From positions 19,338,481 through 19,402,480 of the forward strand of contig OX424561.1 in assembly GCA_949152475.1 (NCBI GenBank): a stretch of 64,000 bases of DNA, given 5' to 3'. This DNA is from Terebella lapidaria (lineage: Eukaryota; Annelida; Polychaeta; Terebellida; Terebellidae). Below are positions 1 to 12,800 of the stretch, piece after piece. Position 1 is the first letter of the stretch. Every line of letters begins with the position of its first letter. The notes beneath the pieces are model-generated. The model had not been told where the DNA came from. It worked only from the letters and a program-made list of their open reading frames with translations, and ran no database searches. A program made the translations under genes and the position numbers.

Positions 1-670
1 GTGAACATATAGGAAATGATATATGCTGAATATTCTAGTGACCTTGAATTTGACTTTTGACCTCATTTTCAAGGTCAACAGGACAAAATGGCTAATATCT
101 TGCTTATTATCAACTTTACAGCTTAGGAATCAATTGTGAACATATAGGAAATGATATATTCTGAATATTCTCATGACCTTGAATTTGACCTTTGACCTAA
201 ATTTCAAGGCCAGTCATTTCATTTTCAAGGTCAGAATACAAAATGGTTTATATCTATCTTATTATCAAATTCACAGCTTAGGGGTCCATAGTGAACATAT
301 AGGAAATGATTTATGCTGAATATTTTGGTGATCTAAAATTTGACCTGTGATCCAATTTGCAAGGTCAGAACAAAATGGCTAATATGTCGCTTATTATCAT
401 CTTTACAGCTTAGGAATCAATTGCGAATATAGAGGAATGATATATACTGAATCTTTTCATGAACTTGAACTTTGACCTCATTTTCTAGGTCACATCACTG
501 ATCACAGAATGGCTAATATCTCACTTATTATCGATTTTACAGCTGAGGAATTTATTGTGGACATACTAGAAGTGATATATTTGTTGAAAAATTGTTTTCA
601 AGGTCACTGGACAGAAGGCTAATATCTAAAATGTATATTGTCCGGTAACCTTTCTTAGCCCTTGGGCTAA
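1..670 (+). mobile_element. 3' part of a family A Helentron-like element
   Basis: About 4.7 tandem units of the roughly 134-bp family A repeat run in from the window edge. The 3' end shows the subterminal repeat TCCGGTAACC (641-650), then the hairpin TTAGCCCTTGGGCTAA (655-670), then a T run. The 5' end is outside the window. Confidence 0.75.
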
Positions 671-759
671 TTTTTTAAAATTTCCTTTTGCATGTTTTGT
701 GCTGATATTTCATTGACGTTTGATATGGCTGGCTAGCAAAGAATTACTTGTTGTAACAG

Positions 760-941
760 AGGCAGAGCAGATCGAACCACCCTGTGAGCCTGCAGACTTG
801 ACATTGGAGCAACTGACCCCTTACGATGTCCAGTTGTCATGGTTACCGGCAACCAGCCGCACCCAACACAAAGTGATGTACGTGATCCAGAGGAAAATAA
901 TGAGCAATGACACTTGGATCTCATGGCTGAACATCAATATG
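760..941 (+). CDS. RTK exon: first half of FN3 domain 1
   Basis: The acceptor is AG at 758-759 and the exon enters at codon position 2. It encodes the B and C strands of an FN3 module ([11 protein letters not shown], then KVMYVIQRK). It ends at codon boundary 941 before a GTTAGC donor. Upstream exons are outside the window. Confidence 0.85.
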
Positions 942-3900
942 GTTAGCACTGCTGATCCTGAACTTTGATAGCTATGAAAAGTAATCATCTGATGCAAGTG
1001 GTCTGTAGTTATGTATCATTCTGACAAGAAATGTGATTAAGATCCCTAACGAGAACAACCATAACATGATTTTTAGCTTACCGGCCCTTTGGGCCGATAA
1101 GCTATTGTCGTGGTTTTTCGTTCGTCGTCCGTCCGGGTCTGTAACTTTTTTAGGTTACCGGACCTTTGGTCCGATAACCTATTGCCGTGGCGTTGCGTCC
1201 GTCGTCCGTCGTCCGTCCGTCCGTCCACATTTTTATCATTAAAGTTTACAGTCGAATATTTCTGAAATTTTGCACAAAAATACCTAAAAATATTTCCAGG
1301 AAAGAATTTTTTTAGTTTTTTGATTTTCGCATTTTTTTCAAAATGGCGGCTGTTTTCGTCGAAAAATGGCCAATTTTGGACTTTGACGGTTGTTTTCCCA
1401 AAATTTGTTCAGTAACTTTTTTTCTTATTGATGCATGACACTCCTACTATGTACCCCTGTGACATGTATAAATTTCGTTGCCCTTGAATTGCTCGAAGTG
1501 GGCCATTTTGGGCCCAAACTCGGCCCAAATGGGACTTTCCCATGTTAAATTCTCCTATGCTTTATAATGGGACACATTAAGCCTAATATCTCACTTAAAA
1601 TTGAAATTAGAGACTAAGAATCAATTGTGGACATATAGGAAATGATATATGCTGAATATTCTTGTGACCTTGAATTTGACCTCTGACCTCGGTTTCAAGG
1701 TCAGAGCGGCCGTTTTCGTCTAAAAATGGCCAATTTTGGACTTTGACGGTCATTTTCTCAAAATCTTTTCAGTAACTTTTTTTCTTATTGATGCATAACA
1801 CTCCTCATATGTACCCCTGTGACATGCATAAATTTCGTTGCACTTGAATTGCTCGAAGTTGGCCATTTTGGGCCCAAACTCGGCCCAAATGGGACTTTCC
1901 CATGTTAAACACTCAGCCTAATATCTTACTTAATATTGAGATTAGAGACTAGGAGTCAATTGTGGACATATAGGAAATGATATATGCTGGATATTCTCGT
2001 GACCTTGAATTTGGCCTCTGACCTCGGTTTCAAGGTCAGAGCGGCCATTTTCGTGAAAAATTGGCCAATTTTGGACTTTGACGGTCCTTTTCTCAAAATC
2101 TGTTCAGTAACTTTTGTTTCTTATTGATGCATGACACTCCTCATATGTACCCCTCTGACATGTATAAATTTCGTTGCTTTTGAATCACTTGGAAAGGGCC
2201 ATTTTGGGCCCAAACGCGGCCCAAATGGGACTTTGCCATGTTAAATTCTCCTATGCTTTATAATGGGACACATTAAGCCTAATATCTCACTTAATATTGA
2301 GGTTAGAGACTAGGAATCAATTGTGGACATATAGGAAATGATATATGCCGAATATTCTTGTGACCTTGAAGTTGACCTCTGACCTCGGTTTGAAGGTCAG
2401 AGCACAAAATGGCTAACATCTCATTCATTATCGACTTTACAGCTTAGGAATCAATTGTGGACATATAGGAAATGATATATGCTGAATATTCTGATAACCT
2501 TGAATTTGACCTTTGACCTAATTTTCAAGGTCACAGGACAAAATGGCTAATATCTCACTTATTATCGATTTTACAGGTTAGGGATTAATTGTGGACATAT
2601 AGGAAATGATATATGCTGAATATTCTCGTGACCTCGAATTTGACCTCTGACCTCAGTTTCAAGGTCAGAGCACAAAGTGGCTAATATCTCGCTTATTATC
2701 GACTTTACAGCTTAGGAATCAATTGTGGACATATAGGAAATGATATATGCCGAATATTCTGATAACCTTGAATTTGACCTTTGACCTCATTTTCAAGGAC
2801 ACAGGAAAATGGCTAATATCTCACTTATTATCGATTTTACAGCTTAGGGATCAATTTTGGGCATATAGGAAATGATATATGCCGAATCTTCTTGTGACCT
2901 TGAAGTTGACCTCTGACCTCGGTTTCAAGGTCAGAGCACAAAATGGCTAATATCTCGTTCATTATCGACTTTACAGCTTAGGAATCAATTGTGGACATAT
3001 AGGAAATGATATATGCTGAATATTCTGATAACCTTGAATTTGACCTTTGACCTCATTTTCAAGGTCACAGGACAAAATGGCTAATATCTCACTTATTATC
3101 GATTTTACAGCTTAGGGATTAATTGTGGACATATAGGAAATGATATATGCTGAATATTCTCGTGACCTCGAATTTGACCTCTGACTTCAGTTTCAAGGTC
3201 AGAGCACAAAATGGCTAATATCTCGCTTATTATCTCGCTTATTATCGACTTTACAGCTTAGGAATCAATTGTGGACATATAGGAAATGATATATGCCGAA
3301 TATTCTGATAACCTTGAATTTGACCTTTGACCTCATTTTCAAGGACACAGGACAAAATGGCTAATATCTCACTTATTATCGATTTTACAGCTAAGGGATC
3401 AATTGTGGGCATATAGGAAATGATATATGCTGAATATTCTTGTGACCTTGAATTTGACCTCTGACCTCGGTTTCAAGGTCAGAGTACAAAATGTCTAATA
3501 TCGCGCTTATTATCGACTTTACAGATTAGGAATCAATTGTGGACATATAGGAAATGATAAATGCCAAATATTCTGATGACGTTGATTTTGACCTTTGACC
3601 TCATTTTCAAAGTCACATGACAAAATGGCTAATATCTCACTTATTATCGATTTTACAACTAAGGGATCAGTTGTGGACATATAGGAAATGATATATGCTG
3701 AATATTATCATGACCTTGAATTTGACCTCTGACCTCATTTTCAGGTTCACCGGACAAAATGGCTAATATCTCGCTTATTATCGACTTTACAGCTTAGAAA
3801 TCAGTTGTGGACATATAGAAAATGATATATTCTGAACATTGTCATGACCTTGAACTTGACCTTTGACCTCATTTTCAAGGTCACAGGACAAAATGGCTAA

Positions 3901-6862
3901 TATCTCGCTTTTTATTGACTTTACAGCTTAAGAATCAGTTGTGGACGTACACTCCCCCCTCCAATGGACGGCCCCCCAGATGGACGGCCAAACTGTTATG
4001 TACGGACAATTGTTCATTCACGAACCCACTTCAATGATAAACAACCCCAGATGGACGGACACCCGCAGAACGCGGACAACGGACAATAACTATTGTAGAA
4101 ACCGGCCGTAATGAGCGGCCAAAACGGCCATAATCTTAATCACGTTGATGTCTCGCTACGAAATCTCGCCAGTGTTTACATCGTTAGTCGCCAGGTGTCA
4201 GAGATCGCAATTGCGATTGGCTATCAGTATCAACAAGCATTGAGCCAGGCATTCAGTGAACCATTCAGTGAATTGGAAACATCGGGGTGAGGAGTGGGGG
4301 AGAAGTGGGGGGACAAGTCGGGGGGGGGGGGGGGGCGTAGGCCTGGTAGTGTGGACCCAAATGTAACTAATGAAGTGTGTAACCATGCAGACTCGTCTCC
4401 GCCACAGTGTTTTTACAACGATTTTTCACATCAGTAATTTTGCGTTGTCGTTTGTGACATCTGAAATGAAGCGCATCACTGGGTGTCTTTTTTCACAATT
4501 ACAATAACATGTCCCTTACAAACGTGATAAAAACACCTTGATTTCTGTGGGTATAAATATGAGAGGATATCTATTCCTTTTCATAATTTTTGCTTGTCTC
4601 AGACTTACAAATCACGAAATCACAATTCAATACAATGAGCGGAAAATGCAAAACTCTCAGACTTGAACAACGTGTAAACGTAATCAAGGATCTCGACAGT
4701 GGAAAGTCTTGTCAACCGTTGCTCAGTTAATTTGTTTCTGTCAAACATTGTGACAAAATGACTCTGCATGTTTTTATAATCTTGACATTAGAATTATAAA
4801 AAAAAAAGAATATACTGGGTCATACTAGTATACATTTGATAAAGAAATCAATACTTGATATTGAAATATATAAATAAGTAAATGAATGAAAATATACTGA
4901 AGCAACAGTGAATACATTGTATTCAATACTGTTTTGAAACGGTGATGAACACATAACGGTGCACCTTTAATGAAAGGACACCTCCAATGTAAGGACACTT
5001 TTGCTTGGATATGTGGGTGTCCTTACATTGCAGGTTTTACTGTACTAGAAATGACATATGCCGAATATTATCGTGTCCTTGAATTAACCAATGACCTTAT
5101 TTTCAAGGTCACGGGACAAACTACTAATATCTAAAATATGTATTGTCCGGTAACCTTTCTTGGCCCTTGGGCTAATTTTTTTGACATGATGAATTTCCCC
5201 ATAAATTTGTCAGAACATACCTTGGGCCAGTATCTAAAGCGTTTTTTTAATTTTTTTTATTGAATCATTTTTGCCTATTTGGCGGCCATTTTTGACGAAA
5301 ATTTGCCAATTTTGGACTTTGATGGCCATTTTCTCAAAAACTGTCAATTTTGAGATTTTTGTTTCAAAACATTCCCCTCATGTACCTCTATGATGTGTAT
5401 AAGTTTCGTTGCCCTTGAATCGCCGGTTTGCGTGTGGCGGCCATTTCGATTTTTTGATGGGTCGGCGAAAAAAAATGTTTTCGTCTCAAATCAAGTCACT
5501 ATTCGTTTTGAGCCATTTCCAGCAAAAAAAAAAAATTTTTTTTTTTTGGCCAGTGAAAAATTTTTTGGACTTTTTTGGACAATTTTTACTTCATAATGGG
5601 AGCTGTGCAGAGTAAACTCATAGAAGACTTCAAAATAGAGCCTAAGTATTGGCACATTCAAATGGGAAATCATATATTGCGGTTTGAGTGATGACCTTGA
5701 ATTTGACCTCCAATGACCTTGGAAAGTCAGAAATGAATTTTGTCTTTGGTGGCCATTTTGTCTAAATCTATTCAGGCAGTTTTTCTCAAAATCATGTATA
5801 AGATCCTCTTCATGTACCTTTGTGATGTGTAATTTGATTTCGTATTACAGTCCATACAGAAAATGTGTTTCCAGCAACATTTACGAACATGTTTTGACAA
5901 TAGAGTTTAAGATCAGTGTAACAATTTATATGTTGGAAAATCAATACTCTGCATTTCTCATGATTGCCGGTAAGCTACAGCACCCTTGGTGCTATGTTTC
6001 ACTCTTTCCCCTGGGAAGATATCCTGCATTTTATATTTTACATGTTTTCAATTGTTGAAGTTTGAGAGGGCCAAGACAAATCTGCAGATGTAACAACGAC
6101 CATACTACACTACACTACTTATTTTCATGATTGAAAAAAAAGTTTAAAATTGACTGGTATTAATTTCCTATTTTCTTAGACAACCTGCACAACCATGCAA
6201 CTACGGGTGGATCCATGCGATGATGTTGAGTACCGAGTATCAGCGTACAACCAGTACGGTACACAGGGGGCGTCCAGCGAAGTACACAGGAAAGGTACAA
6301 TCATTGATACTTGACTAGGTGTAACTTTGAACATTTTCAAATTATAAGAATTGCAAAAGTGTTGGAGCACTTGAACTTAGGTAATAAAAGGGAAAACTAT
6401 TGTAGACACTTTTAACGTCATCTCAACTGAAACAAATGAGCAGAAAAAAAAATGGCAAAACCATAACATTGCATGCCCTACCCTAGTAAAACTTTATAAT
6501 TTACATGTATAAGAAGACAAGAGAGAAGCACTCTCTTCATTTATATGCAATAAATAATTTTCTTCTCAGATTTACCACAACCAGGTCGTATAGAAGATCT
6601 ATCACCATCAGTGACGCTGCTGGAGTCAAATTATTTTGAGTACAAATTGGATTTTCAAATCCCATCAGGTAATCTTTGTGTCAGAAAATTCATTGTTTGT
6701 AATAATTTTTAGGTTACCGGACCTATGGTCCGATAACCTATTGCCGTGGCGCTGCGTCCAATGCCGTCCGTCGTTGTCGGCGTCGTCGTCTTCGTCAGCC
6801 GTCCACTTTTTTATTAGGCATCCCGATTGAAAATCGGGAGGCCTTATGTTTTTGTCTGTTTT

Positions 6863-6894
<32 letters not shown>

Positions 6895-9800
6895 CTTCCG
6901 CCGTTTGGTTTCCGGATCATAACTCTTGAACGCCTCGATCTATCTTTCCAAAATTTTCACAGCTCATCCGAAATACTTTGCTTCTAACCCCTATTGTTTT
7001 TCGTCGAGATCCGAAATCCAAGATGGCCGCCAGCGGCCATTTTGGAAAAAAAAATCGGGCGATTCCTGTCAATGTCATAATTTGATTCAGGCAATTTCCA
7101 GAGGAAAAAAAAATTTGTAGGTGCATTTTTTTTTTTTTGGACTTAGAATTTTTCCCTCGCCTGCGCCCATGCAGATGTAATACTGTAACTGAGCCATGCT
7201 ACTGTATTCACTGACTGCAGCCTGCATGTCCAGCATGAGGCTAGGCTCTGCCCTCTCAGCCAGTGCAGGAGATCAGCCAGTCTGTCCAGCACAGCAATGG
7301 GCTCTGCCCCTCTCAGCCAGCCCTGCTCGGTCATGCCTTACAAGATCAGCCAGTCTGTCCAGCTCAGAAATAGGCTCCGCCCCTCTCAGCCAGCCCTGCT
7401 CAGTCATGCCTGACAAGATCAGCCAGTCTGTCCAGCACAGAAATAGGCTCCACCCCTTTCAGCCAGCCCTGCTCAGTCATGCCTGACAAGTGATACAGCT
7501 AGCATGTCCAACATGACCCTAGGCTCATATCCATGCATTATCCCTCACTCCCCCCTCCAAAGCCTGGTTTACTAGTGTGTGTACATGGTAAAAGAATGAA
7601 GTTACATCCCACAGAATACAATAGTTGGTTAATAAGCCAACACACATGACACCACATGCTTGGGGGATGATTTGCCCTGTCTGCATTTATATTGTACAAA
7701 CATGTATTGTTTGAATGTTTTGTTATTCAACTCTATTTCACATGCAATGACCAAATCATCATTGTTTTAGTTAGCTGGCAAATGTTTGGCTTTGGTTATA
7801 ATATGAATGCGAAAATTCCGCTGTATTGTACAAGTTTTGAAATCACAAAATTGGCCAAGATGAAACAGCATTCTTTTAGTCACGTATCATTTTATATTTG
7901 ACAGGAGCACCTGAAAAATATCACGAACATTCTGATTAAATATACTAGTACGCTGAATAATATTGGCTGGGTAATTGTCCATTCATTTGGGGTGGCAAAT
8001 GTCTGGTGGGCCAAGTTGTCAAGATGATAAAAAGCAGTTCTGGTAAGAAACTGTCTGATGAGCTCTCACTCTTACCCACATACAATGGCCTATGTATCCT
8101 TTTTTCTCAGTCCAGTATGACCATTTGAAATGATAAGAACAAAATGGGGGATGCCACAAAGCCTATAGGCTTTTATGTCTAGTTTTTAAAGTTTACGGTC
8201 CAATCTTTCTGAAAATTTGGGAAAAGATACCTTGAAATAATTTGAGAAAGTGGTATTTTTTATTTTTTTTATTTTTTTATTTTTTTCAAAATGGCGGCCG
8301 TTTTCGTCGAAAAACGGTCAAATTTGAACTCTGGCGGCCATTTTCTCAAAAACTGTCTAATCAGATTTGAGATTTTTGTTTGAAAAGGTTTTCCTTATGT
8401 ACCTCTGTGATGTGTATAGGTTTGGTTGCCCTTGAAATGCCGGTCTGCGTATGGCGGCCATTTTGAATTTTCGATGGGTCGACGAAAAAAAATTTTTTCG
8501 GCCCAAATCGCATTACTATCCATTTTGGGCCATTTCTAGACAAAAAATTTTTTTTCACCTTTTGAAAAAAGTTTTGGACTTGGAAAATTTTCGGCACTTT
8601 TTCCCTCCATAATGGGAGCCGTCAAGACTGTACTCCTAGAACACCTGAAGATAGAGCTTAGAAATTGGCACTTTCAAATGGGAAGTCATATATGGCGACA
8701 TGTGTGGTGACCTCGAATTTGACCTTGGATGACCTTGAAAGGTCAAAACAGCCATTTTTTGGTCGAAAAATGCCCAAATTTGCACCTTGTCTGTCTTCTC
8801 TCAAAAACTGTTTGATCAGTTTTGAGATTTTTGTTTCAAAAGATTCTTCTTATGTACCTTTATGATGTGTATAAGTTTTGTTGCCTTTGAATCGCCGGTC
8901 TCCGTTTGGCGGCCATTTTGAAGTTTTGATGGGTCGGCAGAAAAATTTTTTTTTGCCTCAAATCGCATTACTATCCATTTTGGGCCATTTCTAGGCAAAA
9001 AAATTTCACCCTTTGAAAAAAATTTTGGACTTCGAAAATTTTCGGCACTTTTTTCCTTCATAATGGGAGCTGCCAGGACTGTACTCATAGAACACTTGAA
9101 GATAGAGCTTAATATATGGCGATTTGTGTGGTGACCTTGAATATGACCTTTGATGACCTTGAAAGGTCAAAACAGCCATTTTGGGGTAAACAAATGCCCA
9201 GATTTGCCTCTACAGATGAAATTCTTGTAGATAGAGCTTAAGTTTGCATTATGAGCAGATAGGAAGTCATATATGGAACAATTGGTGATGATGACCTTGA
9301 ACTTGACGTCAGGTGACCTTGAGTGCCAAATGTCTGACTGGGAATGTGTAAATTGACCTGAGCGGCCTAAACGATTCCACCCAGATATATCTTTGTATTA
9401 TGAACATATAGAATATCAAATGCCGCACACATACATGTAATGGTGACATCGAAGTTCACACGGATGACTTTGATTGGTAAATCTCAAGGTCATATGTTCA
9501 CACTGCGAACCTTGATTGGTAAATCTCAAGGTCTGTTACCTGACTATGCTGCCATGGCCAAACCAAAATTGTCCGGTAACCTATCTTAGCCTTTGGGCTT
9601 ATTGTATCCCCCGAACAAAGTTCGGCGGATACTATGGATTTACGATCGTCGCGCCGCCGCGTCCGCGTCCGCATCCGCGTCCGCAGACACTTTCTTGTGA
9701 ACGCGCTGCAGCTTGCAAATATGAACCGATTTTGATAATATTTTATATGGACATGTCTTATGGTGAGATCTGGACACCTATCGATTTTGGTTGCCATAGC

Positions 9801-12800
9801 AACCAAAATAGCCAATTGGCGTAACATTTTGTGCTCAAATTAGCCTGTTTAACACACATGGGTTGTGAACGCTCTACGGGTGGGAGTTTTCAATGAATGA
9901 TGATGAAATCGCACAGGCTCAATGAGAAAGACCATCACACGAAACCTATTGTTTTTCAGAATGATCGAATAAATATTAATAAGTTTGAGAGGTTAACTTA
10001 TTACGACAATTAAAATACCTACTTTGACATGTGTGATCACTCCAATAACCTGTACTATGAAAGCAAATTGCACTGGATTCTTGTTCAGAATACAGAACTG
10101 ATGTTTTTGGTGAAAAAAGAACAATATTACTGAATAAGTTAACATTGGTTTTACTAGTTAAGTCTATTATTGACCACAATAAAAATAGTTAAGACGAGAA
10201 ACATTTATTATTGAGCTCAACAAGGTGAAGGTTTTGTCCAGTAGAGATTTCACAGGTGTAACCGATGAGTGAACATTATTTTTACTAGTTAAGTCTATTG
10301 TTGACCACAATAAAAATAGTTAAGACAAGAAACATTTATTATTGGGCTCAACAAGGTAAAGCTTCTGTGCAGTAGAGATTTCATGGCTGTAGCCGAAAAA
10401 GTTAACATCATTTTAATTAACTAGTTAAGTCTATTATTGACCTCAAGAAAAATAGTTAAGACAAGAAACATTTATTATTGAGCTCAACAATTTAAAAGTT
10501 TTGTCCAGTAGAGATTTCATGGGTGTAACCGGATAAGTTAACATTATTTTTACCAGTAAAGTCAATTTTTACTTCAAATTTCAACTTGAAACCAAGTTTG
10601 GCACATATTGTGAATTAAAATATGATTTATGGTGAAAAGATCGATCTGGCTCCAATTTCGTCATCTTGAAATGCAGTTTTGGTAAACTTTTACTTGAATA
10701 TCAGCTTGAAACCAAGTTTGGCACATATTATGAATTAAAATTAAAATTAGATCTCAAAGTTGATCTGGCTCCAATTTCGTCATCTTGAAATGTAGTTTTT
10801 GTCAACTTTTACTTTGAATTTCAACTTGGAACCAAGTTTGGCACATAGTATGAGTTGAAATATGACTTATAGTGAAAAGTTCGATCTGGCTCCAATTTAG
10901 TCATCTCGCAACTTGGAACCAAGTTTGTCAAATATTCTGAGTTGAAATATAGCTTTAGGTGAAAACTTTTATCTGGCTGTAATTTCGTTATTTTTTTCGA
11001 ACATGTCGAAATGGAAATTCGAATGCAGTGATTTTAGTGGTGATCTTGAATTCGACCTTCAATAAGCTTGAAAGGTTTCACACTCACAATGTACATCAGT
11101 GATATATTTGGGGCAACAGGGATGATAGGGCTATGGGGGATACACCCAAGCGGTCGTAGGCGACCGGAAGCGTCTAGTTTTTACTGAATTAGGCATTTAT
11201 TTGTACACCCTGGGAATGAAGATAATACCCGATTTCATTAATAATCATCTCAGCAAAATGCATGACCGTGGTTAATCTCTGATTAAACTCTTACATTTTA
11301 TTGATCAGGATGGGAAGGGAAGGACATCACGGACATGGAGCTGTATGAACCGATCACACCAAGCTGTGTGTACAACTTCCTGCCTCCGACGGCAACCTCA
11401 CCGGAAATCATCCAAGTATTGCTATAAAAAAATAATATATTTGTAGTTCAAAAACTGTAGTTATATACCTAGATCTAGCTCTTTTCCATGTACAGGTGTG
11501 ACATTCTCGAAGCACTTTACAGTTAATAATCCTGAAGACCTGTCGATCCTGGGAGGCATACGGTTCTTGAATAAGTTTATTTTGCTTCTTGTTACAGCAT
11601 GGTGCTGGTAACGGAAACTGGACCTTCATAGTTTATTTTTTTGAGACGGCCTATCCATGCACCTACGAAACTAAGGCAGGTCATATACTTGCATCTAGAT
11701 ATTAATCGGTGAACTATGCATGAAATCAAGTTAATCATTCGGTTTCTATTTCCAGATTCGACCAGTGACAAGCTGTGGAGTTGAAGGAGAATACCTTGAC
11801 ATCACAATATTTCTGGATGGTATATACATGTATATGATTGTTTTCTAGATAATAATCATCATGAGTTATTAATACCGGTAGATGATCAGGTAATGCAGTT
11901 TATACTTTGATTTGTTTATTTGCTGATGTTATAAATTGTATACTTCACCTGGGAAGCAAACTGCAACCCTCTGCCACATTCTGTCATAAAAAAAATTGGC
12001 AGATGACATTTTAACTATATCATGATACCTATGTTATTACCATAAGACCGCATGCAGCATGTATTATTCCAGACTGCTCAGAAATTGAAAACTTTCACTG
12101 TCCAAGAACACCATGTAAGTGCCTGATCAGTATAATATGTTTGAATAATTTTAACCAAATATAAACCAAAAAGTATTAAAAAAAACAAGAGAGAAACATA
12201 CCTTGCCACAGCTCAGATTAAATTTTATATACTTTGACAAGTAACAAGCGGGACATCCACATACGGGAATGCCAAGGTACACAGTGCACAATCTTCCAAC
12301 TTTCTTGACACAGATGAGCCGCCGGGGCTGGTTGAGAACATCTCCGTTCAAGTGACGACTGGTCACCACAAGGTGACCTTTGCGTGGGAGCCGCCCATGG
12401 ACAAGGGTACAAACGGGGTGCATGGATACGTGGTCCAGTGGGGCCCTCTGTACACCAACCTCCCCTCACCCCTGCTACAGATACACGAGGAGGACATCGA
12501 ATCAGTGCCACAGGCGAGTCAGGAATTCTGTATAATTCAGCATTCAGGAAATTTGTATGGTCTCATCAGCAAAGTCAATAAGATGCATTCTTCTTTTCAA
12601 ATCTATCAAAATAAAATCTTCGTTGTTCATGAAACTGTCTAAACATGTAATCCCAAGAGATCTATTATCACATAATATTATTCAAGAAATTTTATCGTTG
12701 AATTCTCATTTAATGTAGGATCAGTTATCGCTAGAAGCAGATGTGGAAAACCTTGGCGTAGAATATGGGGTCAAGGTCAGTCCAAGATCATAACAAAGAA

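Larger units (their letters stand above)
1152..5175 (+). mobile_element. Family A element A2, inserted in A' and carrying a Tigger
   Basis: The 5' hairpin arms are AGGTTACCGGACC and GGTCCGATAACCT around TTT. The 3' end has TCCGGTAACC and then a TTGGCCCTTGGGCTAA hairpin with one mismatch. It is T-flanked on both sides. The 5' part has two or three longer units with GGCCATTTTGGGCCC-type sequence; the centre is a 134-bp tandem array. It is non-autonomous. Confidence 0.75.
1075..5995 (+). mobile_element. Family A' Helentron-like element, split by A2
   Basis: It begins after a T run with hairpin arms AGCTTACCGGCCC and GGGCCGATAAGCT around TTT. The matching subterminal repeat CCGGTAAGCT lies at 5967-5976, followed by the hairpin AGCACCCTTGGTGCT (5979-5993). 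Element A2 interrupts it after about 75 bp. Interior sequence at 5270-5720 is related to the interior of A3 (8270-9190). No coding capacity is seen. It lies in the RTK intron 942-6179. Confidence 0.7.
6711..9601 (+). mobile_element. Family A element A3, carrying element B
   Basis: The 5' hairpin arms are AGGTTACCGGACC and GGTCCGATAACCT; the 3' subterminal TCCGGTAACC is at 9572-9581, with a hairpin of the TTAGCC/GGGCTTA type ending at 9601. Two diverged units of about 430 bp (8340-8780 and 8800-9190) form the interior, in place of the 134-bp array of A2 and A4. Short ORFs here are repeat shadows. Confidence 0.72.

Noticed and set aside
11676..11680. GT at 11680 as the donor instead of GC at 11676
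   Set aside because: It would change the phase and produce TGA in the next exon, and its context (GTCATA) is poor.
12514..12642. Read-through of the FN3 exon to 12642
   Set aside because: The extra residues have no FN3 character and run into a stop. The next exon at 12719 continues the fold in phase from 12513.
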